Assembly (NCBI RefSeq): GCF_012927245.1
Contig: NZ_JABBGE010000007.1
Location: forward strand, 434,001-498,000
Direction: 5' to 3'
DNA: 64,000 nt
From: Streptomyces sp. R302
Lineage (GTDB): Bacteria > Actinomycetota > Actinomycetes > Streptomycetales > Streptomycetaceae
The notes beneath the pieces are model-generated. The model did not search any database, was not told where the DNA came from, and was given only the letters and a program-made list of their open reading frames with translations. This document shows, piece by piece, positions 47,426-56,467 of the stretch. How positions within the stretch are numbered: the first letter of the stretch is position 1; each line of letters opens with the position of its first letter. The position numbers were made by a program, and so were the translations under genes.

Positions 47426-48988
47426 ATGACGACGACGAGGCCGGTCGAGGTGGTCGGGCCGTTGGAGCGGGGGCTCGCGGTGGTGCGGGCGGTGGTCGCC
47501 GGGGACGGCGGGCGGCGCGGGGTCGGGGAGGTGGCGCGGGAGACGGGGCTCGCGCGGGCGACCGTGGACCGGGTCGCGTCCACGCTGACCGTCCTCGGGG
47601 TGCTGCGGGCCGAGGGCCGCGATCTGCTCCTCGCGCCCGGGGCGGCCGAGCTCGGGAACGCCTATCTGGACTTCTGCGGGCTGCCCGCGCTCCTCGGGCC
47701 GCACGCCGCCGCGCTCGCCGAGCGGCTCGACGAGCCGGTCTCACTGGCCGTGCCCGACAGGGACGGGGTCCGTTTCCTGGCGCAGGCGAACCGGCGGCGG
47801 GCCCTGGCGTTCGCCTTCCGGCCCGGTGACCTGCTGCCGGCCGAACGGTGCGCGCCCGGCGCCCTGTTCGCCGCCGAGGAGGGCGTCCAGGGCGGGGACG
47901 GCGGGTTCCCGGAGCGGGTGCGGGAGGCCCGTGCGCGGGGCGTGGCCGTCGACGACCAGCTGATCGAGCCGGGGCTCGTCTCCGTCGCCCTGCCCGTGCG
48001 GGATCCGGCGGGGGCCGTCGTGTGCGCGGTGAGCGTCGTCAGCCACACCAGCCGGCACGACGCGGCCGCCCTGGAGGCGCTCGCCCTGTCGCCCTTGCGG
48101 GAGTCGGTCACGGCGATGGAGGCGGCGCTCGCCCTCGGAGCCGTACCACCGGAGGCGGAGCCGCGGGCCGTGGCGCCCGTCGGGGGCGCGCTGAAGGAGG
48201 AGTTGGGGGCCGGCTTCCTCCAGTCGCTGGCCCGGGGGCTCGACGTGCTGCGCGCCTTCGGTGCCGTCCGCGGGCCCGCCCGGCTCACGGATCTCGCACG
48301 GCTCGCCGGACTGCCCCGGGCGACCGCCCGCCGGTCGCTGATCACCCTGTGCCATCTGGGGTACGTACGCGAGGACGCCGGCGGCCACGTGCTCCTGCCC
48401 CGCGTCCTGGAACTCGGCCACGCCCGGCTCGCCGCGCTCACCCTCCCCGAGATCGCCACCCCGCACCTGGTCCGACTGGTGCGGACGGTACGGGAGTCGG
48501 CGTCGGTGGCGGTGCTGGACGGGGACGACATCCGGTACGTGGCGCGGGTGGCGGGCAGCCGGATCATGCGCATCGACATCGTGGTGGGCACCCGGCTGCC
48601 CGCGTACGCCACCTCGATGGGGCGGGTGCTGCTCGCCGCCCTGCCGGAGGCCGAGCGGGACGGGCGGCTCGGCCGGATCACGCCGGAGGCGCTGACGCCC
48701 CGGACGCTGACAGGGTCGGGTGAGCTGCGGGAGGCCGTGGCGGTGACCGCCGAGCGGGGCTTCGGCTGGGTGGAGGAGGAGCTGGAGGAGGGGCTGCGGT
48801 CGATCGCGGTGCCGGTGCGCGACGGCGCCGGCCGGGTGGTCGCCGCGCTCAACATCGCTCTGAACGCGGGCCGTTGCGCCCCGGAGGAGAGCCTCGCGGC
48901 GGTCCTTCCGCACCTGCGGGAGACGGCGGGACTGATCTCGGCGGACCTGGCGGCGGTGGGCTGGCACGCACCCGTTCCGGCTTCCTGA
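47426..48988 (+). CDS. Tandem IclR-IclR fusion regulator
   Basis: 520 residues, twice the normal IclR length. Module 1 (about 10-250) has winged helix LERGLAVVRAVVAGDGGRRGV, GEVARETGLARATVDRVASTL and an effector domain; module 2 (from about 262) repeats the order: LQSLARGLDVLRAFGAVRGPARLTDLARLAGLPRATARRSLITLCHLGYV and an effector domain with IDIVVGTRLPAYATSMGRVLLAAL. Module 2 matches PcaR/PobR-type IclR proteins more closely; module 1 is more divergent. A single chain with two DNA-binding domains would bind as a pseudo-dimer. ATG with GAGGG. It likely controls the upstream operon. Confidence 0.9.
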   Translation: MTTTRPVEVVGPLERGLAVVRAVVAGDGGRRGVGEVARETGLARATVDRVASTLTVLGVLRAEGRDLLLAPGAAELGNAYLDFCGLPALLGPHAAALAERLDEPVSLAVPDRDGVRFLAQANRRRALAFAFRPGDLLPAERCAPGALFAAEEGVQGGDGGFPERVREARARGVAVDDQLIEPGLVSVALPVRDPAGAVVCAVSVVSHTSRHDAAALEALALSPLRESVTAMEAALALGAVPPEAEPRAVAPVGGALKEELGAGFLQSLARGLDVLRAFGAVRGPARLTDLARLAGLPRATARRSLITLCHLGYVREDAGGHVLLPRVLELGHARLAALTLPEIATPHLVRLVRTVRESASVAVLDGDDIRYVARVAGSRIMRIDIVVGTRLPAYATSMGRVLLAALPEAERDGRLGRITPEALTPRTLTGSGELREAVAVTAERGFGWVEEELEEGLRSIAVPVRDGAGRVVAALNIALNAGRCAPEESLAAVLPHLRETAGLISADLAAVGWHAPVPAS

Positions 48989-48995
48989 GGAGGGG

Positions 48996-49733
48996 TCAGG
49001 AACGGTTCCTCCGGGCTCGTTTCGGGGATGCCGCCGCGTCCGGGTGCAGTGATTCCAGGGCCGTCAGCATGAGTTCCAGGGCGAACGGGTAGCCGCTGTC
49101 GCGCATGTCGGCGGCGAGGAGGGGGAACGTCGCCGCGATGTGCGGATGGGTCTCGGCCGGGAGGCGGCCGTAGACCTGCCCCCAGACCTCGGCGTCCGCC
49201 TCGCCCGCCGCCCGCGGCAGCGCGGCGGCGGCAGCGTCCTGGGCGGCGAAGGCCAGCGCCTGGTCCACGAAGGCGTGGTAGACGCGGACGGCCAGCGGGT
49301 CGGGGAAGCCGCCGTCCCGCAGGATGCCGAGGATCTTCTCGACCGCCCGCGTCTCGTGCGGGCGGCCGGTGGTGCGGTGCGCGGCCAGCAGGGCGGCCTG
49401 CGGCTGGGCGAGGTAGGAGCGGTGGATGCGCAGGCCCATCGCCCGCAGGTCGGTCCGCCAGTCGCCGCTCGCCTCCCAGCCGTCCTGGGCCCGCCCGATG
49501 AGCTCGTCGGCGATCGCGAGGAGCAGGGCGTCGGTGTTGCGGAAGTAGCGGTAGAGGGCGCTGGGGTCGGCGCCGAGGGCCGCGCCCAGCCTGCGTACGG
49601 AGAGGGCTTCGGCGCCGTGCTGGGCCACCAGGCGCAGCGCGGTGTCGACGATGAGCCGTTCGGAGAGGACGGCACCCTGCTTGGTGGGGCGGCGGCGCTG
49701 CCGGCTGCCTTCGGGGACGACGCGTGCGGACAT
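48996..49733 (-). CDS. TetR family regulator
   Basis: 245 residues. HTH: LSERLIVDTALRLVAQHGAEALSVRRLGAALGADPSALYRYF, then RNTDALLLAIADELIG, with a C-terminal TetR_C domain (YLAQPQAALLAAHRTTGRPHETRAVE). The basic N-terminal extension is GSRQRRRPTKQGAV. ATG at 49733; no clear ribosome site. The dyad directly upstream (49742-49764), repeated at 42340, indicates autoregulation plus control of the divergent YtcJ gene and the distant FAD oxidase gene. Convergent with the IclR fusion, seven bases apart. Confidence 0.9.
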   Translation of the reverse strand: MSARVVPEGSRQRRRPTKQGAVLSERLIVDTALRLVAQHGAEALSVRRLGAALGADPSALYRYFRNTDALLLAIADELIGRAQDGWEASGDWRTDLRAMGLRIHRSYLAQPQAALLAAHRTTGRPHETRAVEKILGILRDGGFPDPLAVRVYHAFVDQALAFAAQDAAAAALPRAAGEADAEVWGQVYGRLPAETHPHIAATFPLLAADMRDSGYPFALELMLTALESLHPDAAASPKRARRNRS

Positions 49734-49741
49734 GGCCGGGA

Positions 49742-49764
49742 CCTTACGTCAACACCATTGACGT
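49742..49764. promoter_or_regulatory. Copy 2 of the shared 21-bp TetR-type operator
   Basis: Contains ACGTCAA-CACCA-TTGACGT, a 7-bp dyad with 5-base centre, nine bases upstream of the TetR ATG. Bases 49742-49762 are identical to the reverse complement of 42340-42360. Confidence 0.8.
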
Positions 49765-49940
49765 GTAAACGGCTCGCGGGCTTCCATGGCGCCCGTCAGC
49801 CGTGCGGCGGCGCCGGTGCGATCCGGCGGCCGCGGCCGGCCGGACTCCGTCCGACGGCTGCCGCGCGGCACCCCTCGCCCGCCGGCCGTCGTCGTCCGCC
49901 CCGCGCCCTCCCCGGCGCGGCCGCACGCAAGGGAGCTGGT

Positions 49941-51575
49941 ATGCCCCAGGCCGATCTGGTCTTCACCGGAGGCCCCGTCCTCACCCTGGATCCGGCGCGG
50001 AGCCGGGCCACGTCGCTCGCCGTCACCGGCGACCGGATCACGGCCGTCGGCCACGACGAGGTGCGCGAGCTGATCGGGCCCGGCACCGAGGTGGTGGACC
50101 TGGCCGGCCGGCTGCTGCTGCCCGGATTCCAGGACGCCCACGTCCACGCGGTGGGCGGTGGCGCCGAGCTCGCCGAGTGCGACCTCACCGCGAGCGCCGA
50201 CGTGGCGGAGTACCTGGCGAGGATCCGCGCGTACGCCGAGGCCCACCCCGACCGGGAGTGGGTCACCGGCGGCGGCTGGTCGATGGAGAGCTTCGCCGGC
50301 GGGCTGCCGACCCGTCAGCTGCTGGACTCGGTCGTCCCCGACCGTCCCGTCCTGCTGTCGAACCGGGACCACCACGGCGCCTGGGCGAACACCCGGGCCC
50401 TGGAGCTGGCCGGGCTCACCGCCGGCACCCCGGACCCGGCGGACGGCAGGATCGAACGGGAGGCCGACGGCACCCCGAGCGGCATGCTCCAGGAGGGCGC
50501 GACCGGCCTGGTCTCCCGGCTGGTGCCGGCGAGCACCGCGGAGGACCGGCTCGCGGGGCTGCTGCGGGCGCAGCGGCTGCTGCACTCGCTGGGCGTGACG
50601 GGCTGGCAGGACGCCCTGCTCGGTTCGTTCAACGGCATGGCGGACCCGTCGGACGCCTACCTGACGGCGGCGAAGGACGGTTCGCTGACCGCCCGGGTGA
50701 CGGGTGCGCTGTGGTGGGACCGCGAGCGCGGGGCCGAGCAGATCGCCGAACTGGTGGACCGCCGCGAGCAGTTGACCTCGGGGCTGTTCCGGGCCGGCTC
50801 GGTCAAGATCATGCAGGACGGGATCGCGGAGAACTTCACGGCCGCGATGACCGCCCCGTACCTCGACGGCTGCGGCTGTGCGACCGGCAACACCGGGCTC
50901 AGCTTCGTCGACCCCGAGGCGCTGCGCGGATACGTCACCGAGCTCGACGCGCTCGACTTCCAGGTCCACTTCCACGCGCTCGGCGACCGCGCGGTGCGGG
51001 AGGCGCTCGACGCGATCGAGGCGGCCGTCGCGGCCAACGGCCGGCGCGGGAACCGTCACCACCTCGCCCACCTCCAGGTCGTGCACCCCACCGACCTGCC
51101 CCGGTTCGCCGCGCTCGGCGCCATCGCCAACATCCAGCCGCTGTGGGCCGCGCACGAGCCGCAGATGGACGAACTCACCATCCCCTTCCTCGGCGAGGAG
51201 CGGGCGGCCTGGCAGTACCCGTTCGGCTCGCTGCTGCGGTCGGGGGCGACCCTGGCGGCCGGCAGCGACTGGCCCGTCTCCAGCCCGAACCCGCTGGAAG
51301 GCATCCACGTGGCCGTGAACCGGCGCGACCCGGAGTCCCCCGACGGCAAGGTCTTCTGCCCGGAGGAGCGCATCGACCTGCTGTCCGCGCTCACCGCGTA
51401 CACGGCCGGCGCGGCGCACGTGAACGGCCACGACGACGCGGGCAGCCTGGCCTCCGGCCACCTCGCCGACCTCGTCGTCCTCGACCGGGACGTACTGACC
51501 GCGCCGGCCGACGAGATCGCCGAGGCCCGGGTGGAGCGCACGTACGTCGGCGGCCGGCTGGTGTACGAGGCCTGA
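49941..51575 (+). CDS. YtcJ-like metal-dependent amidohydrolase
   Basis: 544 residues. Amidohydrolase-3 features: ADLVFTGGPVLTLDPARSRATSLAVTGDRI, GRLLLPGFQDAHVHAVGGG (HxH), FQVHFHALGDRAVREALDAIE, HHLAHLQVVHP and LAAGSDWPVSSPNPLEG (metal Asp). Likely hydrolyses an amide or cyclic amide; the substrate is unknown. ATG with GGGAG. Probably regulated by the divergent TetR; with the FAD oxidase it may form one catabolic route for an N-containing compound (inference from the shared operator). Confidence 0.9.
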   Translation: MPQADLVFTGGPVLTLDPARSRATSLAVTGDRITAVGHDEVRELIGPGTEVVDLAGRLLLPGFQDAHVHAVGGGAELAECDLTASADVAEYLARIRAYAEAHPDREWVTGGGWSMESFAGGLPTRQLLDSVVPDRPVLLSNRDHHGAWANTRALELAGLTAGTPDPADGRIEREADGTPSGMLQEGATGLVSRLVPASTAEDRLAGLLRAQRLLHSLGVTGWQDALLGSFNGMADPSDAYLTAAKDGSLTARVTGALWWDRERGAEQIAELVDRREQLTSGLFRAGSVKIMQDGIAENFTAAMTAPYLDGCGCATGNTGLSFVDPEALRGYVTELDALDFQVHFHALGDRAVREALDAIEAAVAANGRRGNRHHLAHLQVVHPTDLPRFAALGAIANIQPLWAAHEPQMDELTIPFLGEERAAWQYPFGSLLRSGATLAAGSDWPVSSPNPLEGIHVAVNRRDPESPDGKVFCPEERIDLLSALTAYTAGAAHVNGHDDAGSLASGHLADLVVLDRDVLTAPADEIAEARVERTYVGGRLVYEA

Positions 51576-51635
51576 CAGGCCAGGCGCGTACGGCTCCGGC
51601 TACGGGCGGGCCCTGTATCCGATATCCCTGACGTT

Positions 51636-51712
51636 GGATCCAGCATTTTGGATCCAGGATCTTGGATCCAAGACATCGAACCCCGGATCCAGGACATTGG
51701 ATCCAGGATCCC
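51636..51712. repeat. Array B: diverged GGATCCA repeats, same family as array A
   Basis: GGATCCA cores at 51636, 51650, 51664 (14-bp step), then after a half-step at 51685 and 51699. On the minus strand the units read CTGGATCCAAAATG, TTGGATCCAAGATC and so on, nearly identical to array A units. Related but weaker sequence extends back to about 51615. It occupies most of the gap between the convergent YtcJ and LacI genes. Confidence 0.88.
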
Positions 51713-51721
51713 GCACGGCCC

Positions 51722-52867
51722 CTACCCCTCCCGCACCGACGACCCCCGCACCTCCAGCCTCACCGGTACGAGCGCCCCGCCCGTCTCCCGCAGCCCCTGT
51801 TCCAGTACGGCGACGAGGTGGGCGATCCCCGCCTCGGCGACCGCGTCGGGGCGCAGGCTCAGGGTCGTCACCGGCGGCTGGGTGTGGACGGCGGTCTCGT
51901 CCTCGCTGACGCAGACGAGGAGGAGGTCGCCGGGCACGTCGTAGCCGTGGCGTCGGGCCGCGTCCAGGACGAGCGGCGGGCTGGCCTCGGCGACCACCAG
52001 GAGGGCGTCGGGGCGGTCGGGTCCGGTGGCCAGGGCGGTCTCCACGGCCTGGATGACCGGTCCGTTGCCGGGTTCGGCAACGTGTACGGTCCGCTCCGGC
52101 AGCCCGTGGGCGGCGCACCACGTCCGGTGCGCGGCCTCCACCTCGCGGTGGAAGCGGGTGGTGCTGTCCGGGACGACGAGGACCGGGCGGCGGGCGCCCT
52201 GGGCGTGGAGGTGGTCCAGGGTCTCCCGGACGGCGGCGTCCGCGTCGACGTCCACCCAGTGGGCGCCGGGCCGGCCCTCGACGGACCGGTCGCTGAAGAC
52301 CGGGATGCGGGCGGCCAGCAGGTCCTCGACGATGCGGTCGTCGGCGACGGGGTCGGCGACGACCACGGCGTCGAGGGGCAGCGCCGCCCACTCGCTCTGC
52401 AGCGAGCCGGCGGGCAGCAGCACCACCGCGTACCCGCGCGCGAGCGCGGTGGCGGCGGTGGCCCCGGTGAGCCGGGCGAAGTACGGCGACTCCAGGAAGG
52501 TCCACGGGGTGTCGGCCAGTTCGCCGACCACGTAGCCGATGAGCCGGGCCCGTCCCGCGCGCAGCTGGCGCGCGGTGGCGTTGGGCCGGTAGCCCATGCG
52601 GCGCGCGGTCTCGCGGGCCTTCTCCCGGACCTCGGGGGAGAGCCGGCCGGTGCCGTTGAGGGCCGCCGACACGGTGGTCTTGGAGAGGCCGGCCTCGCGG
52701 GCGACGTCGACGAGCCGGACGCGCGGCGCGGCCGGCGCGACCGGTGAGGCCGGCGCGGCCGCCCGGCCGCTTCCCTGACGCCGTTCGCCGGTTCCGCCGC
52801 CACTCCACCCCGCGGCCTGCCCGCCACGCTCCGGGGTCGCTCCGTCATGCTCTGAGGCTTCGGTCAT
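51722..52867 (-). CDS. LacI family regulator
   Basis: 381 residues. After a 48-residue Ala/Gly-rich extension comes the LacI HTH and hinge: VRLVDVAREAGLSKTTVSAALNGTGRLSPEVREKARETARRMGYRPNATARQLR, then a periplasmic-binding-protein-like effector domain (DAVVVADPVADDRIVEDLLAARIPVFSDR ... DALLVVAEASPPLVLDAARRHGYDVPGD). ATG at 52867; the ribosome site is weak. Divergent from the peptide ABC operon; the palindromes between them are its likely operators, so it probably represses uptake until an inducer binds. Confidence 0.92.
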   Translation of the reverse strand: MTEASEHDGATPERGGQAAGWSGGGTGERRQGSGRAAAPASPVAPAAPRVRLVDVAREAGLSKTTVSAALNGTGRLSPEVREKARETARRMGYRPNATARQLRAGRARLIGYVVGELADTPWTFLESPYFARLTGATAATALARGYAVVLLPAGSLQSEWAALPLDAVVVADPVADDRIVEDLLAARIPVFSDRSVEGRPGAHWVDVDADAAVRETLDHLHAQGARRPVLVVPDSTTRFHREVEAAHRTWCAAHGLPERTVHVAEPGNGPVIQAVETALATGPDRPDALLVVAEASPPLVLDAARRHGYDVPGDLLLVCVSEDETAVHTQPPVTTLSLRPDAVAEAGIAHLVAVLEQGLRETGGALVPVRLEVRGSSVREG

Positions 52868-52896
52868 GGTGCTGATGCTGCCACCCCTCTGACCTT

Positions 52897-52916
52897 TGGA
52901 AAACCGTTCCCGCAAA
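52897..52916. promoter_or_regulatory. Second, imperfect LacI operator
   Basis: The half site CGTTCCCGCA (52905-52914) is identical to the right half of the main operator 36 bases downstream; the left half is degenerate. Confidence 0.5.
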
Positions 52917-52932
52917 CTCGCTGGAACCCTTG

Positions 52933-52950
52933 TGCGGGAACGTTCCCGCA
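52933..52950. promoter_or_regulatory. LacI operator upstream of the peptide ABC operon
   Basis: TGCGGGAACGTTCCCGCA, an 18-bp perfect palindrome with central CG, in the LacI/binding-protein divergent gap, 60 bases before the binding-protein ATG. Confidence 0.8.
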
Positions 52951-53009
52951 TCAATACTCGCTCCATCCCCCCAGCGCCCGTCACTACACCCGTAAAGGGG
53001 TGGGTCTGC

Positions 53010-54647
53010 ATGCGCACGCCCAGATTCATCGCATTCGTCTGTACCGCCGCCGTCGCGGCCTCCCTCACCGCCTGCTCCGGTGCCGCACAGCCGCGCCAGG
53101 GCACCGGCGGCGGAGCCGACTACAAGGTCTCCCCCACCTCGCCGGCCGCCAAGGGCCCGCTCGACTCCTTCACGTGGTCGCTGTACGCGGAGCCGTACAC
53201 GCTCGACTACGCCCTGGCGTACGACTACCCGCCGAACACCGTCCTCGCCAACGTCTGCGAGCAGTTGCTGCGGGTCACCCCCGACCTCAGGATCGAACCC
53301 GGTCTGGCCGTGAAGTGGGAGCGGCCCGACCCGCGCACCCTCGTCTACACCCTGCGGTCCGGCGTGAAGTTCCACGACGGCACGGTGATGACCGCGGACG
53401 ACGTCGTCGCCTCTCTGAAGCGGCAGATGGACCCGGCCACCGGCTCCCCGTGGGGCTCCGCCTTCAAGACCGTCGACGCCATCGAGAAGACGGGCCCGCT
53501 GGAGGTGACGATCAAGCTCGGCAAGGCCGACGCGCTCTTCCACGAGCTGCTCGCCGCCTCCCCCGGCACCGTCGTCAGCGCCGCCTCCCTCGCGAAGGAG
53601 GGGAAGGACTACGGCACCCCCAAGGGCAAGCTGAACTGCACCGGCCCCTTCTCCCTGGAGAAGTGGGCGCAGGGCGACAGCATCACCCTGAAGAGGAACG
53701 CCGACTACTGGGACGAGAAGCTCGCCCCGAAGTCGGAGTCGGTGAAGTTCACCTTCATCGAGGACGCCGCGGCCCGCGCCAACGCCTTCCTCTCCGGCAC
53801 CGCCGACGGCGGCTACATGGTGCCGTCCTCCTCCTTCGCGCAGCTGCGCACCAGCGGCAAGGGCTCGCTCCTCTTCGGCCCCAACACGGCCGCCGCCGAC
53901 CTCGCGGTCACGAACTTCAAGGGCACCCTCGGCGACCTGCGGGTCCGCCGGGCGCTGTCGATGGCGCTCGACCGGAAGAACATCGTCAAGGCCGCCGCCG
54001 GCGGCGTCGGCGTGCCGGCCAAGGCGCCCGCCGCGCGCGGCGCCTGGTCGCTCGTCCCGGAGAAGACGGCCACGCTGTACGACACGCTGCCCGAGCCCGA
54101 CTACGACGTGGCGGCGGCGAAGAAGCTGGTCGAGGAGGCCGGTGCCACCGGCAAGAGGGTGACGATCGCGACCAGTTCGATGGCCCCCGAGATCAGTGTC
54201 GTCGCCAACGCCGTGCAGGCCGCCGGCCGCCAGATCGGCCTGGACGTGAAGCTCCAGCCGGTCTCCCCGGACGCGTACGGCAACATCTTCGTGGACCCGG
54301 CCGCCCGCGACGGGCTCGACCTGGTCATCACCAACGGCTACGACAACACCCCGGACCCGCTGGAGTTCTACCAGTACCTGCGCACCGGCGACTTCGGGAA
54401 CTACGGCAACTGGTCCAACGCCGAGTACGACCTCGCCTTCGACCGCGCCAACACCGAGTACGATCCCGCCAAGCGCACCCAACTGACCGCCGAGGTCCAG
54501 GAGATCGCGCTGCGCGAGCTGCCGATCATCCCGGTGTACGAGGCGCCCTACTCGGTCTTCCTCGGCAAGCGGATCACCGGCGCGCCGACGGGCATCTCCC
54601 AGCTGTACTACCCATGGGCCGCGACGATCGGGGCCGCGCAGTCATGA
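53010..54647 (+). CDS. ABC transporter substrate-binding lipoprotein (oligopeptide type)
   Basis: 545 residues. Lipoprotein signal with lipobox SLTAC (Cys about 23), then a family-5 extracellular solute-binding fold: PNTVLANVCEQLLRVTPDLRIEPGLAVKWERPD, LRSGVKFHDGTVMTADDVVASLKR and NCTGPFSLEKWAQGD. Such proteins deliver peptides, nickel chelates or sugars to DppBCDF-type importers. ATG with AAGGGG about 10 bases upstream. The stop overlaps the first permease start (ATGA). Confidence 0.93.
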   Translation: MRTPRFIAFVCTAAVAASLTACSGAAQPRQGTGGGADYKVSPTSPAAKGPLDSFTWSLYAEPYTLDYALAYDYPPNTVLANVCEQLLRVTPDLRIEPGLAVKWERPDPRTLVYTLRSGVKFHDGTVMTADDVVASLKRQMDPATGSPWGSAFKTVDAIEKTGPLEVTIKLGKADALFHELLAASPGTVVSAASLAKEGKDYGTPKGKLNCTGPFSLEKWAQGDSITLKRNADYWDEKLAPKSESVKFTFIEDAAARANAFLSGTADGGYMVPSSSFAQLRTSGKGSLLFGPNTAAADLAVTNFKGTLGDLRVRRALSMALDRKNIVKAAAGGVGVPAKAPAARGAWSLVPEKTATLYDTLPEPDYDVAAAKKLVEEAGATGKRVTIATSSMAPEISVVANAVQAAGRQIGLDVKLQPVSPDAYGNIFVDPAARDGLDLVITNGYDNTPDPLEFYQYLRTGDFGNYGNWSNAEYDLAFDRANTEYDPAKRTQLTAEVQEIALRELPIIPVYEAPYSVFLGKRITGAPTGISQLYYPWAATIGAAQS

Positions 54648-55597
54648 CCCGCTTCCTCGTCGGCCGGCTCCTCGGCCTGGTGGCGGTCCTGTTCGTGACC
54701 TCGGTCGTCGTCTTCGGCACCGTGCACCTCGCCCCCGGCGACCCGGTCACCTTCCTGCTGCACGGCCGCCCCGCGACCCCCGAGGCCGTGGCGGCCCTGC
54801 GCGCCGAACACCACCTGGACGACCCGCTGGTGGTCCAGTACGGCACGTGGCTCGGGGGCGTCCTCACCGGCGACCTCGGCCGCTCGGCCCAGTACCACCA
54901 GGACGTCACCGCGCTCCTCGGTTCGCGGCTGCCCGGCACCGCCCTCCTCGTCGGGTACGCGGCGCTGCTCGTCGCCGTCGTCGGCGTCGGCGCCGGAATC
55001 CTCGCCGCGCTCCGCCCCGGCCTCGTCGACAGGACCGTGCTCATCGGCACGGGCGTGGCCACCGCCACCCCGTCCTTCGTCACCGCGATCGCCCTGGTCT
55101 CGGTCTTCTCCGTGCAGCTGGGCTGGTTCCCGGGGCCGGGCGGCGGGGCCGCCGAGGGCCTGGGGCCGCGGCTCCACCAGCTGACCCTGCCGGCCTTCGC
55201 GCTCGCCCTCACCTTCGCGGGCCTGCTCGCCCGGGTCACCCGCTCGGCGATGCTGGACGAACTGGGCCGCGAGCACGTGGAGGTGGCCCGTGCGCGGGGC
55301 GTCGCCGGCCGGAGCGTGGTCCGCCGGCACGTGCTGCGGAACGCGCTCGGACCGGTCGTCACCGTCGGCGGCACCATGCTCGCCGGCCTGCTGATCAGCA
55401 CCGCGATCGTGGAGACCGCCTTCGACGTGCCCGGCCTCGGCTCGCTGCTCGTGCAGTCGGTGACGTCCCAGGACTTCGCGGTCGTGCAGGCGGTCACCCT
55501 GCTCAGCGTGGCGGCGTTCGTCCTCGTCAACCTCGCGGTCGACCTCCTCGCCCCCCTCATCGACCCCCGTCTCTCCCCCGGGGAAGGCTCCTCATGA
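54644..55597 (+). CDS. ABC permease 1 (DppB type)
   Basis: 317 residues. N-terminal TRFLVGRLLGLVAVLFVTSVVVFGTVHLAPGDPV and a long periplasmic segment are typical of DppB; six hydrophobic segments; the ATPase-contact EAA loop reads REHVEVARARGVAGRSVVRRHVLRNAL. ATG overlaps the binding-protein stop and its own stop overlaps the next ATG, so translation is coupled throughout. Confidence 0.93.
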   Translation: MTRFLVGRLLGLVAVLFVTSVVVFGTVHLAPGDPVTFLLHGRPATPEAVAALRAEHHLDDPLVVQYGTWLGGVLTGDLGRSAQYHQDVTALLGSRLPGTALLVGYAALLVAVVGVGAGILAALRPGLVDRTVLIGTGVATATPSFVTAIALVSVFSVQLGWFPGPGGGAAEGLGPRLHQLTLPAFALALTFAGLLARVTRSAMLDELGREHVEVARARGVAGRSVVRRHVLRNALGPVVTVGGTMLAGLLISTAIVETAFDVPGLGSLLVQSVTSQDFAVVQAVTLLSVAAFVLVNLAVDLLAPLIDPRLSPGEGSS

Positions 55598-56463
55598 CCA
55601 CCACCCTCACCACGGTGCCGTACCGCAGGCCCGGCCTGCGGAGGCTGCGCCTCCTCGGGCAGGGTCCGCTGTTCACGGCCTCGGTCGCGGTGCTCGCCGC
55701 GCTCGTCCTCGTCGCCGTGTGCGCGCCGCTGCTCGCCCCGTACGACCCCGAGGCCCTGGACCTGGGAGCCAGCCTGGTCGGCACCTCCGGCGACCACCTC
55801 CTCGGCACCGACCAGTCCGGGCGCGACGTCCTGTCCCGGCTGCTGTACGGCGCCCGCACGGGACTCCTCGGACCGCTCCTCGTGGTCGCCGTCTCCACCC
55901 TGCTCGGGACCCTCCTCGGCGTGGTGGCGGCCTGGCGCGGCGGCTGGGCCGACACGCTCCTGTCCCGGGCGATGGACCTGGTGTTCTCCGTCCCCGGGCT
56001 GATGCTGGCGATCCTGCTGGTCGCCGTCACCGGCCCCGGCATGACCGCCCCGGTGATCGCCATGGCCGTCGCGTACACGCCGTACGTGGGACGGCTCGTG
56101 CGCGGCATCGCCCGGCAGGAGAAGGCGCGGCCGTACATCGAGGCGTACGTGGTGCAGGGCTGGTCGGGCTGGACGGTCTGCGTACGGCACCTGCTGCCGA
56201 ACATCGCGCCGACGGTCTTCGCGCAGTCGGCGATGAACTTCGGCTACGCGCTGATGGACCTGGCGGCCCTGTCGTTCCTCGGCTTCGGCGTGCAGCCGCC
56301 GACGGCCGACTGGGGTGCCATGATCAACGAGGGCCAGGGCGCCGTCCTCCAAGGGGCGATGCTGCCGGCGCTCGCGCCGTCCGTGTGCGTCGTGCTCGCG
56401 GTGGTCGCCTTCGGCATCGTCGGCGAGGGCCTCGCCGACCGCATCGCCCGTCGGGAGAAGTGA
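55594..56463 (+). CDS. ABC permease 2 (DppC type)
   Basis: 289 residues. N-terminal signature LAPYDPEALDLGASLVGTSGDHLLGTDQSGRDVLSRLLYGARTGL is diagnostic of DppC-like permeases; EAA loop ARPYIEAYVVQGWSGWTVCVRHLLPNIAPTV. Five or six hydrophobic segments. Start overlaps the DppB-type stop by four bases. Confidence 0.93.
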   Translation: MTTTLTTVPYRRPGLRRLRLLGQGPLFTASVAVLAALVLVAVCAPLLAPYDPEALDLGASLVGTSGDHLLGTDQSGRDVLSRLLYGARTGLLGPLLVVAVSTLLGTLLGVVAAWRGGWADTLLSRAMDLVFSVPGLMLAILLVAVTGPGMTAPVIAMAVAYTPYVGRLVRGIARQEKARPYIEAYVVQGWSGWTVCVRHLLPNIAPTVFAQSAMNFGYALMDLAALSFLGFGVQPPTADWGAMINEGQGAVLQGAMLPALAPSVCVVLAVVAFGIVGEGLADRIARREK

Positions 56464-56467
56464 ACCC

